A DNA stretch of 64,000 nucleotides from Paucibacter sp. DJ2R-2. Lineage in GTDB: Bacteria; Pseudomonadota; Gammaproteobacteria; Burkholderiales; Burkholderiaceae_C. The position numbers and the translations under genes were made by a program. Below, in pieces: positions 37,563 to 46,790 of the stretch. How positions within the stretch are numbered: the stretch's first letter is position 1; each line of letters begins with the position of its first letter. Location of the stretch: contig NZ_JAJIRT010000006.1 of the NCBI RefSeq assembly GCF_025717675.1, forward strand, positions 62,001-126,000, in the 5' to 3' direction. The notes beneath the pieces were generated by a model that worked only from the letters and a program-made list of their open reading frames with translations, searched no databases and was not told the origin of the DNA.

Positions 37563-40136
37563 TCAGTTCGCGGCCTTCACCTCGATGTAGTTGATGTTCC
37601 ATTCCTTGCCGATCGACTTGATGCGCAGGCTGTGCGTGCCGGCCGGGATGCGGATCACCGGGCTGCTGTAGGTCTTCCAGGTCTGCCAGCCACCGGTGTT
37701 GGGCACTGCCTGGCTGTCCAGCTTGCTCTCGCCCAGCCAGACTTCGAAGCCGGTGCTGCCGTTGGCCGAGGCCAGGCGGTAGTCGATGACGAAGTTGGCC
37801 GCGCTGGCCACCGAGACCTTGAACTCGATGAAGCGATCGGGCTCGAAGTGGCCCACATTCTTGCCGCCGCCCACATCGCTGCAGTCCTCCAGCTGGATGC
37901 CGGACATGGCGGTGTAGGCCTCGGCCTCGATGCGGGCCGGCAAGGCGATCGCCTCGCTGTTGCTGCCGAGCTCATCGCTGCGATAGCTTTCATCCTCAGG
38001 GTCGGTCGCGGCCACGGTGTAGAAGTAGCGCTGACCGGGCTGGGCTGTGCTGTCGACATAGGCCGGGGTTTTCAAGCCCTCGGCCAGCAGCACCGCCTTG
38101 GCGCTGTCGCCGGGCTGGGTGCTGCGATAGACCTTGTAGCCGCTGAGGTCCGCTTCGGCATTGGCCGCCCAGCTCAGGCTGACGCCGGCACTGCTGGTGC
38201 TGAGCTTGAGCCCGGTCGGACGTGCGGGCAAGGTGTAGAGCGTGGTGCCCGTGCCTTTCAACTGCTGCAGCAAGCCCGGATGAGGCTCCAAAGCCTGCGT
38301 GCCAAAGCTCTTGAACAGGGCTTCGATCTCGGCCAGGGACGCCGTGTTGAAGTCCAGCTTGCCGCTGGGCTCGACGACATCCTGCCCGTTCACCGGCGGC
38401 TGGGCCAGCAGATAGACCTCGGCCCAGCTTTCCACGCTGCCGTTGTCCTTGAACACACCGTTGAAACGGTAGCTCTGGCCGCCTTGCAGGGTCACCGCCT
38501 GGTAGACCGCACCATTGATGTCCCCGCTCACGCCGGCAGGCCGGGTGACGCGCAGCACCGCGCCCTCGCCGCCCGTCGGTATTTGGCTGCTGTTGCGGGC
38601 GTTGAAGTCCAGGCCCAGGCTGCCGCTGATGTTCAGTGGGGTCCAGCCATTGCTGCTGCCGAACTCACCGTTGCTCAGCATCTCGGCCTTGCTGGCTTCG
38701 TTCACCAGGCTGAGCTTGTCATAGCTGACATCGGGCCGGCCATTGCCGGTGGCGCCGGTCTTGACGACCAGGTAGTAGGTCTTGGCACCGCTGCCGCCGA
38801 TCTTGATCGTGCCCGGGCTGCGCGCGCAGGCCGTGGCCAGGCTGCTGTTCCAGCCGGCGCAGTCCCAGCTGCTGGCCTTGGCCAGCAGGCCCAGGCCGCC
38901 GTCCTTGCTGCTGTCTACAGCGTTGGTCACCAAGCCCCAGCTGCCGCGGCCATGGCCGCCCTGGGCGCTGACGATCTTGTAGGACCAACTGGTTGCGGCA
39001 AAGCCCTTGGCCGCATAGCTGTCGTAGGTCGCGCGGCCGATCTTCCCGCCCAGCTCCAGGCCGGCGCCCTGCCAGGGCTGGAACTCACCCATCAACAGCG
39101 GCGTCTTGAGGGCGGTGATCTTCTTGCTCCACTCACAGATGCCGCCCTGCCCTTGCGGGCCGCAGCGCAGCCAATCGCGGTGGATGTCGTAGGCGCTATC
39201 GTTCGGCCGGTCTCCGAAGAGGCCGGGATAGGGGTGCAGCTCGAAAGCCACATTGCTCATGCCCTTGGCCGCCGGGTCGCCGTAGACCTCGATATTGCCG
39301 TAGTGACTGGGCAGCATGACGATGTGCTTGCTGTCGATCTTGCGTATGGTCTGGTAGAGCTCGGTGACACGTGTGGCCATGTCTTCCGGCGTTGAGCCCC
39401 AGGGCTCGTTGAGCGGGTCGTAGGCGGCCACCACCGGCTCGTCCTTGTAGCGGGTGGCGATCTGCTCCCAGAGCCAGCGCGTGCGGTCCTGGTACTCGCT
39501 GCTGCTCCAGTACTTGTTCTGGCCAGAGCAGCCGGTGTGGTCATTGGGGGTTTGGCCACCGAGGGCACCGTGCAGATCGAGGATCACGTAGATGCCGCGC
39601 TTCTTGGCCTCGGCAATCGACCAGTCCAGGTATTTCCAGGCATCGGCGCGCAGGGTCTTGGGCTTTTTTTCATCCTCGATCACGCTCCAGAGAATCGGCA
39701 GGCGCACGATGTTGAAGCCGAAGGCCTTGAGCTGATCCCAGTCGCGCTCTTTCATCCAGTTGTCGCGAAACAGAGCGATCAACCGGTCTTTTTCCGCGTC
39801 ACCGAAACGCTGGCTCAGCTTGGCCTCCAGCGTGCATTGGTCCACCACGCCGGCGGCGCCCTGGTCCATCATCCAGAACTCCTGGACCAGCCAGTTGCCC
39901 AGATTGCTGCCCTTGAGGGCGACCGGCGTGCCGCTGGCCTTGACCCATTGCGCGCCTTGGCTGCGCAGCAGGGTCAGCCCCTCTTCCGCCGGCGGCGGCG
40001 TCGGGACCGGGGCCGGCGGTGTGCCGCCCGAAGACGAGCCACCACAGGCCGACAAGGCCAGAACGGCCAGCAAGCACCAGGCGGGAATGAAGCCCTGGAC
40101 TGCGGCGACATGTTTGCGAGCGAAATTCAGTGACAT
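37563..40136 (-). CDS. GH5 beta-glucanase lipoprotein with jelly-roll, Fn3 and CBM6 modules
   Basis: An 857-residue surface or periplasmic lipoprotein. The lipobox LSAC places the lipidated Cys at residue 31, followed by a Ser/Gly/Pro linker. The GH5 barrel (about 55-430) starts with ALKGSNLGNWLVQEFWM, like exo-1,3-glucanase-type GH5 enzymes, with acid/base Glu244 in PLNEPWG and nucleophile Glu351 in LLMGEFQPW. Next come a jelly-roll domain (about 470-600), an Fn3 domain (about 636-728) and a C-terminal CBM6 (about 734-857, starting ARIEAEAYTAMSGIQ). CBM6 members bind beta-1,3- and beta-1,4-glucans. It is the first enzyme after the receptor gene (88-nt gap). Exact linkage preference is not decidable by eye. 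Confidence 0.9.
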   Translation of the reverse strand: MSLNFARKHVAAVQGFIPAWCLLAVLALSACGGSSSGGTPPAPVPTPPPAEEGLTLLRSQGAQWVKASGTPVALKGSNLGNWLVQEFWMMDQGAAGVVDQCTLEAKLSQRFGDAEKDRLIALFRDNWMKERDWDQLKAFGFNIVRLPILWSVIEDEKKPKTLRADAWKYLDWSIAEAKKRGIYVILDLHGALGGQTPNDHTGCSGQNKYWSSSEYQDRTRWLWEQIATRYKDEPVVAAYDPLNEPWGSTPEDMATRVTELYQTIRKIDSKHIVMLPSHYGNIEVYGDPAAKGMSNVAFELHPYPGLFGDRPNDSAYDIHRDWLRCGPQGQGGICEWSKKITALKTPLLMGEFQPWQGAGLELGGKIGRATYDSYAAKGFAATSWSYKIVSAQGGHGRGSWGLVTNAVDSSKDGGLGLLAKASSWDCAGWNSSLATACARSPGTIKIGGSGAKTYYLVVKTGATGNGRPDVSYDKLSLVNEASKAEMLSNGEFGSSNGWTPLNISGSLGLDFNARNSSQIPTGGEGAVLRVTRPAGVSGDINGAVYQAVTLQGGQSYRFNGVFKDNGSVESWAEVYLLAQPPVNGQDVVEPSGKLDFNTASLAEIEALFKSFGTQALEPHPGLLQQLKGTGTTLYTLPARPTGLKLSTSSAGVSLSWAANAEADLSGYKVYRSTQPGDSAKAVLLAEGLKTPAYVDSTAQPGQRYFYTVAATDPEDESYRSDELGSNSEAIALPARIEAEAYTAMSGIQLEDCSDVGGGKNVGHFEPDRFIEFKVSVASAANFVIDYRLASANGSTGFEVWLGESKLDSQAVPNTGGWQTWKTYSSPVIRIPAGTHSLRIKSIGKEWNINYIEVKAAN

Positions 40137-40177
40137 GGGGATCCCAGTTCTCTGTCCAGCGTGCAGCCATCAGAAAG

Positions 40178-40201
40178 CGCCAGCGCCGGGAGGCGCTGGC
40201 G
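40178..40201 (-). terminator. GC-rich hairpin after the receptor gene
   Basis: A perfect 10-bp stem (CGCCAGCGCC, 40178-40187, with GGCGCTGGCG, 40192-40201) has a 4-nt loop. On the minus strand only a weak CTTTCTG follows, so it may act as a partial terminator or mRNA-stabilising stem between the receptor and the GH5 gene, lowering expression of the enzymes relative to the receptor. Confidence 0.5.
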
Positions 40202-40224
40202 GGTCGTACACCTACCGGCTGGCG

Positions 40225-42996
40225 TCAGAACTTGTAGCTCGCGCCCAGCAAGACTTGGCGGCCGTAGGTCGTGTAGCGCTCGGGCATCAGGTTGTCCGGG
40301 TTCTTGGCATTGCCGACGCTGACGCTGGTGCGATAGGGCTCGTCGGTCAGGTTGTTGACCTGCAGCAGCAAACCCAGGCCCTTGAGGCTGCCGGTCTCGA
40401 AGCTGTAGCCGATCTGCATATCGGTCACCGTCTCCGAGTTGATGTTGCTGATCGCCTCGGAGTAGAAGATGCCGCGGGTCTTGGCGCTGTAGTCCGAGCG
40501 GTAGCGCTGGCTGATGCGGGCCGAGAAGCCGTGCTTCTCGTAGTAGCCCGTCAGGCTGCGCACCACGCCGGAGAGGCCGTCGATGCCGTTCTTGAAGCCA
40601 TCGTCATTGAGGTTGCTGCGTGTCTTCGAGTAGCTGGCCACCACGCCGAAGCCGTCCAAGATTGGCGTCAGCATTGCTGCCTCCAGCGATGCGGCGACTT
40701 CAAAGCCCGCCACCATGCCGCCGTTGCCGTTTTGCAAGGTGGTCAGGTTGCCGATATTGCTGGTCGGCACGACGGGCGGCTTGCCGGTGTTGGGGAAGCC
40801 GGTGAAGTCGTACTGCACCGTGCCCGAGCCGATGAAGTTGAGCAGATGCTTGTGGAAGATCGCGTAGGACAGGTAGCTGCGCTTGCCGATGTACTTTTCG
40901 AAGGACAGGTCCACCGAATCCGCCAACCAGGGCTTGAGCGTCGGGTTGCCGCCGCTGCCGTTCCAGGTCTTGGTGGTCGCGTCGACGCCGACGCCGGTGA
41001 AGCCGGCACGCATGTCATTCATGCGCGGGCGGGCGTTGGAACGCGCCAGGCCGAAGCGCACGATGGTGTTCGCGGGCAGCTCGGACACCAGGTTCAAACT
41101 GGGCAGCATGCGGCCATAGCTGGTGCCGCCGGTGATGGGCACGGCCTTGCTTCCATCCCAGACAAAGCCGTCGGACTCTTGCTGGGTGCGCACATATTGC
41201 AGGCCCACGTTGCCGCGCAGCGGATAGCCGAACAAGCTGGAGTCGATATTGCCCTGCACATAGGCCGTATTGACCTTTTCGGACACACCGTAATGGCGCG
41301 CGAAGGTCTGGTCCGCACCGATTTCGGTCTGGGTGTAGAGCGCATCCTTCACGCCCATCACGTCATAGGACACGATGGCCGGAATGCCGCCAAAGGCCAG
41401 CGAGCTGTTGCCCAGCAAGAAACTGGCGGGCACCGCGATCGGCGCACGACCGTTCTTCAGATTGAGCTGGTACTCCATCATGTCGACGTCTTTGCTGCGC
41501 TCGTTGAGGTTCAGCCCCAACTCCACGCTGCTGAAGAAGCCGGTCAAATCGCGTTTGGCCGACAGGCGCAGGGCCTTGATCTCGTCGTTCGACATCGGGT
41601 AGTTGCTGCGGCCGTCACGGCCCCAGCCGCCCGGGTCGCTGAGCAGCAGCTTGCTGGCGTCGCCGTAGTTGAACTGGGTGCTGACCTGCGAGATGCCGCT
41701 GCCGGTCTGCACATCGATGCCCAGCGAGGTGGTGCCGGGCGCACCGGCGCTCAGCTCCATGAACTGCTCTTGGCGCTTGGCGCGCGAGTAGCTGAGGTCG
41801 GCCACGGCCACCCAGTTGTCGCCCAGCTTCCATTTGTTGTTCCAGCCGACGGCGGCGATGTCGTCGTCGCGGGTGTTGTGCTGGCTCAGATGAACCGGCT
41901 TCAGATTGCCCACCGTGGCGCTGGTCACGAACTGATCGCCGTTGATCTCGCCCACTTTGACGTTCGAGTACTGCGGCTCGGTGGCCGCCGACCAGGTGGC
42001 GCCGAGGTTGGACATCAGGCCGCGGTAATTGCGTTCCTGCTTGAACTTGCTGTAGTACAGGTCCAGCACGCTGTGGAACTGGTCATTGGGCTTGTATTCG
42101 AGTGCGGCCATCAAGCCGTCCCGCACCTGCTTGGACGCGGTGACGGTATCTTCGAAGCCGTTCAAGGTCGCCACACCCTTGGGCACGCCGGGCACCTGGT
42201 CGCCCCATGGGCCGGTGTCGGCCCACCACCAGGATTTGTAATGGGTCTCTTGCCCCGGCGAATCGAGGTGGGCGAAGCCAATGGCCAAACCGATGGTGCG
42301 GTCGGCGAACTGGTCGATATAGGACGCGCTCAGGCGGTTGCCGCTGGCACCGGGGCCGGGCGTGACCTGGCCGTTGGAGTTGCGTTCAGCGCGGGCGTTC
42401 ATGACCAGCTGGCGGCCGCCGAAATTGAGCGGGCGCACGGTCTGCATGTCGATGGTGCCGGCCAGGCCCTGGCCGACCAGGCTGGCGTCCGGTGTCTTGT
42501 AGACCTTGACGGCGCTGAGCAGCTCGGACGGAAACTGGTCGAACTCCACACCGCGGTTGTCGCTGGTGCTGACCATTTCGCGGCCATTGAGCAAGGTGCC
42601 GGCGTAATTGCCCGCCAAGCCCCGCACCTGGATGCCTTGGGCGCGGCCGTCGACGCGCTGCGCCGTCAGGCCAGGCAGACGCGAGAGCGACTCCGCGATG
42701 CTGACGTCAGGCAGCTTGCCGATGTCCTCGGCCGAGATCACCTCGACGATGGAGTCGGCATTGCGCTTGGATGCGACCGAAGCCTCGATGCCGCGGCGGA
42801 TGCCGCTGACGACCACGGTCTCCAACTGCTGGGCGCTCTCGGCTTTCGTCGCTACAGGCGTTGCGGGCGCCGCAGCCACCTGAGCCTGCGCGGACTGCGC
42901 CGCGATCAGCAAGGTCACGCAAGCGGCGGCGACCGGGCTGATCTGCAAAGCCGAGGTGCGCCGGCACACGCTGCTGTATTGCTTGGAATGGTTCAT
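40225..42996 (-). CDS. TonB-dependent outer-membrane receptor (glucan type)
   Basis: A 923-residue TonB-dependent receptor, larger than but of the same class as the one at 1267. Signal peptide ends around AAQSAQAQ, then a possible TonB box LETVVVSG, plug motifs SAEDIGKLPDVSIAESLSRLPG and IQVRGLAGNYAGTLLNGRE, and a barrel ending in GASYKF with the terminal aromatic residue. ATG at 42996 has AGGAGA upstream. It heads the minus-strand enzyme/importer run and is divergent from the response regulator. Likely cargo is beta-glucan oligomers. Confidence 0.93.
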   Translation of the reverse strand: MNHSKQYSSVCRRTSALQISPVAAACVTLLIAAQSAQAQVAAAPATPVATKAESAQQLETVVVSGIRRGIEASVASKRNADSIVEVISAEDIGKLPDVSIAESLSRLPGLTAQRVDGRAQGIQVRGLAGNYAGTLLNGREMVSTSDNRGVEFDQFPSELLSAVKVYKTPDASLVGQGLAGTIDMQTVRPLNFGGRQLVMNARAERNSNGQVTPGPGASGNRLSASYIDQFADRTIGLAIGFAHLDSPGQETHYKSWWWADTGPWGDQVPGVPKGVATLNGFEDTVTASKQVRDGLMAALEYKPNDQFHSVLDLYYSKFKQERNYRGLMSNLGATWSAATEPQYSNVKVGEINGDQFVTSATVGNLKPVHLSQHNTRDDDIAAVGWNNKWKLGDNWVAVADLSYSRAKRQEQFMELSAGAPGTTSLGIDVQTGSGISQVSTQFNYGDASKLLLSDPGGWGRDGRSNYPMSNDEIKALRLSAKRDLTGFFSSVELGLNLNERSKDVDMMEYQLNLKNGRAPIAVPASFLLGNSSLAFGGIPAIVSYDVMGVKDALYTQTEIGADQTFARHYGVSEKVNTAYVQGNIDSSLFGYPLRGNVGLQYVRTQQESDGFVWDGSKAVPITGGTSYGRMLPSLNLVSELPANTIVRFGLARSNARPRMNDMRAGFTGVGVDATTKTWNGSGGNPTLKPWLADSVDLSFEKYIGKRSYLSYAIFHKHLLNFIGSGTVQYDFTGFPNTGKPPVVPTSNIGNLTTLQNGNGGMVAGFEVAASLEAAMLTPILDGFGVVASYSKTRSNLNDDGFKNGIDGLSGVVRSLTGYYEKHGFSARISQRYRSDYSAKTRGIFYSEAISNINSETVTDMQIGYSFETGSLKGLGLLLQVNNLTDEPYRTSVSVGNAKNPDNLMPERYTTYGRQVLLGASYKF

Positions 42997-43095
42997 GTCG
43001 GTTTGTCTCCTGTGACTGACCTTGGGCAAGGCTGAGGCAACAGCGATCGGACATTACACTGACCTGTTATGAATCGCTGAAACTGAAACGGATTC

Positions 43096-43131
43096 TTAAC
43101 GATGTTAATGCTTCATTAATTCGGTATTAAC
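43096..43131. promoter_or_regulatory. TTAA direct repeats, likely response-regulator box
   Basis: Four TTAAY elements (TTAAC 43096, TTAAT 43105, TTAAT 43116, TTAAC 43127) occur in tandem; the last three have an exact 11-bp period. This is the spacing of PmrA/QseB-type boxes bound by OmpR-family regulators. The array lies 43 bp before the response-regulator gene and 100 bp before the divergent receptor gene, so it could control both. Inference by pattern. Confidence 0.6.
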
Positions 43132-43173
43132 CCTTGAATTGATGAAATCACCACCCTCCAGCTGCCCGCCGCC

Positions 43174-43869
43174 ATGAACCTCTTGCTTGCCGAAGACGAT
43201 GCCATCCTGGCCGATGCCCTGACCGTGCAATTGCGGCGCAGCGGCTTCGAGGTGGAACACGCGCCCAATGGCGCGGTGGCCGAGTACCTCCTGCTCAAGA
43301 ACAGCTACGACATCGCCATCCTCGACCTGGGCCTGCCCATGGTGGACGGCCTGACCGTGCTCAAGCGCCTGCGCGCTGCACGGCGCGGCCTGCCGGTGCT
43401 GGTGCTGACGGCGCTGGACAGCCTCGACGACCGGGTCTCGGGCCTGAACGCCGGCGCCGACGATTACCTGACCAAACCCTTTGACTTCCCGGAGCTGCAA
43501 GCGCGCCTGCACGCTCTGCTGCGCCGCGGCCGGCCGTTGGCGGCAGGCCAGGACCTGGCACAGCTGAATTTCGACCGCGCCGCCCGCCGCGCCAGCGTGC
43601 AAGGCGAGGCGCTGGAGCTGAGCCCGCGAGAGTGGCTGCTGCTGGACCTGCTGCTGCAAGAGCGCGACCGCGTGGTCACCAAGGAGCAGATCGTGGCCGC
43701 TTGGGCGCAGGACCGCGGCGAGAACGGCGGCGGCAATTCGGTCGAGGTCTACATCCACCGCCTGCGCCGCAAGCTGGAAGGCTCGGGACTGCAGATTCGC
43801 ACCGTGCGCGGCCTGGGCTATCTGCTGGAGGCCGACAGCAGTGCCGGCGGAGCGCCCGCCGCGCCATGA
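43174..43869 (+). CDS. OmpR-family response regulator (QseB/TctD-like)
   Basis: A 231-residue DNA-binding response regulator. The receiver has the acidic pair EDD (7-9), phospho-acceptor Asp51 in ILDLGLP, and Lys101 in YLTKPF; the winged helix includes LELSPREWLLLDLLL and the recognition region VEVYIHRLRRKLEGSGLQIRTVRGLGYLLE. It overlaps the kinase gene by 4 nt (ATGA). The TTAA repeats before it suggest autoregulation. Divergent location from the glucan receptor suggests control of that locus. Confidence 0.93.
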   Translation: MNLLLAEDDAILADALTVQLRRSGFEVEHAPNGAVAEYLLLKNSYDIAILDLGLPMVDGLTVLKRLRAARRGLPVLVLTALDSLDDRVSGLNAGADDYLTKPFDFPELQARLHALLRRGRPLAAGQDLAQLNFDRAARRASVQGEALELSPREWLLLDLLLQERDRVVTKEQIVAAWAQDRGENGGGNSVEVYIHRLRRKLEGSGLQIRTVRGLGYLLEADSSAGGAPAAP

Positions 43870-45347
43870 GCACCAGCGCGCGCTCCCTGCACCGCCAGCT
43901 CTTCGTCTGGCTCTTGATGCCCCAGGTGGTGCTGTGGCTGGCAGCCGCGCTGTTCACCTACAAGCTGGCCGAACACTACGCCAACACCACCATCGACGCC
44001 AGCCTCTCGCAGACCTCGCGCACCCTGGCGCGCCAGGTCAAACCCCTGGACAACGGCCTGTTCATCGACTTCCCGCGTGCCGCGCAAGACATCCTGGAGG
44101 CCGACCCCAGCGACCGCGTTCTCTACACCGTCAGCATGCCGCCCGGCCAGTTCATCCTCGGCAACCGCAATTTGCCGCCGCTGCCGCGCGGCGCCAAGCC
44201 GGTCTATGGCGAGCCCTTTTTCTACAACGGCAAGCTGGCCGCCAACGACGAAGGCGGCACCGGCAGCGCGGCCGACAGCCCGGCCTGCGGCCCCGCCAAG
44301 ACCGAAGAACCGCAGCGCCTGCGCGTCGCCGCCCTGCTGCTGCGTTATGGCACGCCCGATTCGCCGGGCCAAAGCATGCTGGTCCAGGTGGCCCGCTCCA
44401 GCACCAACCGCGAAGCCTTGGCGCGGCAGATCCTGCTCGACACCGTCTTGCCCCTGTCCGCCCTGATGGCCTTGATGACCATGATCGTCTGGGCCGGCGT
44501 GCGCACCGGACTGCGGCCTCTGGCGGTCTTGCAGAGCCAGGTCGAAGGCCGCGCCGCCAATGACCTGACGCCCATCAAGATCAACGACGCGCCGCCCGAG
44601 GTGCGCTCCTTGGCCCTGGCCATGAACAGCCTGCTGGTCGAGGTCAACCACAATGTGGTGGCGCAAAAGCGCTTCATCAGCGACGCCGCCCACCAGCTGC
44701 GCACGCCCCTGGCCGGGCTCAAGAGCCAGACCGAGCTGGCCTTGCTGGACGCCCAGGCCCCGGCCCTGAAGGCCCGGCTGCAACTGGTGCACAGCAGCGC
44801 CACGCGCAGCGCCCATCTGGTCAATCAGTTGCTGAGCCTGGCGCGGGCAGAGCCCGAATCGGCCAGCCAGCAGGCGCGCAGCACCCTGGACCTGCGCCAG
44901 CTGGCGCGCGAAGTGACGACCGAGATGGTGCCGCGCGCACTGGCGGCGGGCATCGACCTCGGCTTCGAATCCGGCGAGCCACGCAGCCCCTGCCCGGTGC
45001 GCGGCTTCGAGTCCTTGCTGCGCGAGGCGCTGGTCAATCTGATCGACAACGCCATCCGCTACGCCGGCCGCGGCGCCAGCGTCACGGTGCGCGTCAGCCT
45101 GAGCGACGGTCAGGTGGTTCTGGAGGTCGAGGACAACGGCCCGGGCCTGCCCGAGAGCGAATGCGAGCATGTGTTCGAACGCTTTGTGCGCGCCACGCAC
45201 GACGGCACCGGCTGCGGCCTGGGCCTGGCCATCGTGCGCGAGATCGTCGAGCGCCATGCCGGCCGCGTGTCCTTGCGGCCGGTGCAAGCCCAGCCACCCT
45301 TGGGCTGCCTCGCGCGGGTCACCCTGCCGGCCGCAATTCAGGGATAG
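43866..45347 (+). CDS. Sensor histidine kinase (TctE-like)
   Basis: A 493-residue inner-membrane kinase. Helix 1 (about 12-32) and helix 2 (about 190-212) bracket a periplasmic domain of about 155 residues whose VLYTVSMPPGQFILGNRNLP pattern matches the TctE-type N-terminal sensor. Cytoplasmic motifs: H-box with His276 in ISDAAHQLRTPLAG, N-box EALVNLIDNAIRYA, and G-boxes DNGPGLP and GLGLAIVREI. Coupled to the regulator gene. The signal is unknown; TctE relatives sense carboxylates, often with a binding protein, and an orphan sugar-binding protein follows here. Confidence 0.92.
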   Translation: MSTSARSLHRQLFVWLLMPQVVLWLAAALFTYKLAEHYANTTIDASLSQTSRTLARQVKPLDNGLFIDFPRAAQDILEADPSDRVLYTVSMPPGQFILGNRNLPPLPRGAKPVYGEPFFYNGKLAANDEGGTGSAADSPACGPAKTEEPQRLRVAALLLRYGTPDSPGQSMLVQVARSSTNREALARQILLDTVLPLSALMALMTMIVWAGVRTGLRPLAVLQSQVEGRAANDLTPIKINDAPPEVRSLALAMNSLLVEVNHNVVAQKRFISDAAHQLRTPLAGLKSQTELALLDAQAPALKARLQLVHSSATRSAHLVNQLLSLARAEPESASQQARSTLDLRQLAREVTTEMVPRALAAGIDLGFESGEPRSPCPVRGFESLLREALVNLIDNAIRYAGRGASVTVRVSLSDGQVVLEVEDNGPGLPESECEHVFERFVRATHDGTGCGLGLAIVREIVERHAGRVSLRPVQAQPPLGCLARVTLPAAIQG

Positions 45348-45382
45348 CCCGCTCACCGCTGGTGCATTCAGCAGGCAAACTG

Positions 45383-45398
45383 TTAATTTCATGTTAAT
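45383..45398 (+). promoter_or_regulatory. TTAAT-N6-TTAAT box before the orphan binding protein
   Basis: TTAAT at 45383 and TTAAT at 45394 are 11 bp apart, matching the period of the repeats at 43105-43131. They lie 70 bp before the ATG at 45468 in an unusually AT-rich stretch, as expected for an OmpR-family site overlapping a promoter. Same regulator is the natural candidate. Confidence 0.6.
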
Positions 45399-45467
45399 AA
45401 TTAATGGAGGCCAGGGCCGCTGCTTCTTCTCATGTCGCGGCACTTGGCCCCAGATGGGGACCCGCCA

Positions 45468-46769
45468 ATGAAACCGAATCCCGCCCTGGGGCCGAGTCGC
45501 CGCCGCAACAGCACCAGCAGGCTGACGGCGGCGGCCCTGCTGCTGAGCACGCTGCTGCAGCCGGGCTTGCTTCGCCAGGCGCAGGCCGGCGATATCGAAG
45601 TGCTGCACTGGTGGACCAGTGGCGGCGAAGCGCGCGCCGCCCTGGCGCTCAAGGCCAGCATGCAGGCCAAGGGCCACAGCTGGAAGGATTTCGCCGTGGC
45701 CGGCAGCGGCGGCGATTCCGCCATCACCGTGCTGCGCTCGCGCGTGGTGTCCGGCAACGCGCCAGCTGCGGCTCAAATCAAAGGGCCTTCGCTGCAAGCC
45801 TGGGCGCGCGAGGGCGTGCTGACCAGCATCAACGAAGTGGCCCGGGCCGAACGCTGGGATGAGTTGCTGCCCCAGGTGGTCAGCGATCAGATGAAGTACC
45901 GCGGCGATTACATCGCCGTGCCGGTCAATGTGCACCGGGTCAACTGGCTCTGGGTCAACCCGGCAGTGTTTGCCCGCACCGGCGCCAAAGTGCCCAACAG
46001 CTGGGACGAGTTCTTCGCCGCGGCCGAGACTCTGAAAAAGGCCGGTGTGATCGCCCTGGCCCATGGCGGCCAGAGCTGGCAAGACCTGACCCTGCTGGAG
46101 ACTGTGGCCATCGGCGTCGGCGGCGCCGATTTCTACCGCAAGGCCTTTGTGCTGCGCGAGGCGGCCGAGTTGAGCGGCCCGACCATGGAGAAGGTGCTGA
46201 CAACCTACAAGCGCATCAAGCCCTACACCGACCGCAACGCCCCCGGGCGCGACTGGAACCTGGCCACCGCCATGGTCATCAAGGGCGAGGCGGCGATGCA
46301 GCTGATGGGCGACTGGGCCAAAGGCGAGTTCCTGGCCGCCGGCAGCCTGCCCGGCAAGGGCTTCATCTGCACGCCGGCGCCGGGCACGGCCAGGAGCTTC
46401 ATCTACGTGGTCGATTCCTTTGCCATGTTCAAGCTCAAGAACCCCGCCAACAGCGCGGCGCAGAAAGACCTGGCCAGCGCCGTCATGTCGCCCGAGTTTC
46501 AGGAGGCCTTCAACCTCAGCAAAGGCAGCATCCCGGTGCGCCTGGGGATGAAGATGGACCGTTTCGACGACTGCGCCAAGGCCTCGGCCCTGGACTTCAA
46601 CGCCGCCGCCAAATCGGCCTCCTTGCTGCCCTCGATCGCCAACGGCATGGCGGCGCCCTCGGCCATCGAGTGGGCGCTCAAGGACGCGGTGAGCCAGTAC
46701 TGGAACAGCGACAAGATGAGCGCGGCCGAGGCGATGAAGCGAATGGTCGAGGCGACTCGGGCGAAGTGA
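45468..46769 (+). CDS. Orphan periplasmic sugar-binding protein
   Basis: A 433-residue family 1 solute-binding protein, paralogous to the protein at 32241-33530: shared blocks include IEVLHWWTSGGEARAALAL, ALAHGGQSWQD and MQLMGDWAKGEFLAAG. The signal peptide runs to about LLRQAQA. ATG at 45468 with GGGGA upstream is preferred; an ATG at 45432 is in frame without a good site. No permease or ATPase is adjacent. It may donate sugar to the 29-33 kb importer or present ligand to the upstream sensor kinase. The preceding TTAAT box links it to that two-component system. Confidence 0.87.
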   Translation: MKPNPALGPSRRRNSTSRLTAAALLLSTLLQPGLLRQAQAGDIEVLHWWTSGGEARAALALKASMQAKGHSWKDFAVAGSGGDSAITVLRSRVVSGNAPAAAQIKGPSLQAWAREGVLTSINEVARAERWDELLPQVVSDQMKYRGDYIAVPVNVHRVNWLWVNPAVFARTGAKVPNSWDEFFAAAETLKKAGVIALAHGGQSWQDLTLLETVAIGVGGADFYRKAFVLREAAELSGPTMEKVLTTYKRIKPYTDRNAPGRDWNLATAMVIKGEAAMQLMGDWAKGEFLAAGSLPGKGFICTPAPGTARSFIYVVDSFAMFKLKNPANSAAQKDLASAVMSPEFQEAFNLSKGSIPVRLGMKMDRFDDCAKASALDFNAAAKSASLLPSIANGMAAPSAIEWALKDAVSQYWNSDKMSAAEAMKRMVEATRAK

Positions 46770-46790
46770 ACCGCGCTTCGGGCCTGCGAC

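Noticed and set aside
39760-43035. About 1091-codon open frame on the plus strand
   Set aside because: Mirror of the TonB-dependent receptor and part of the GH5 gene; residue bias only.
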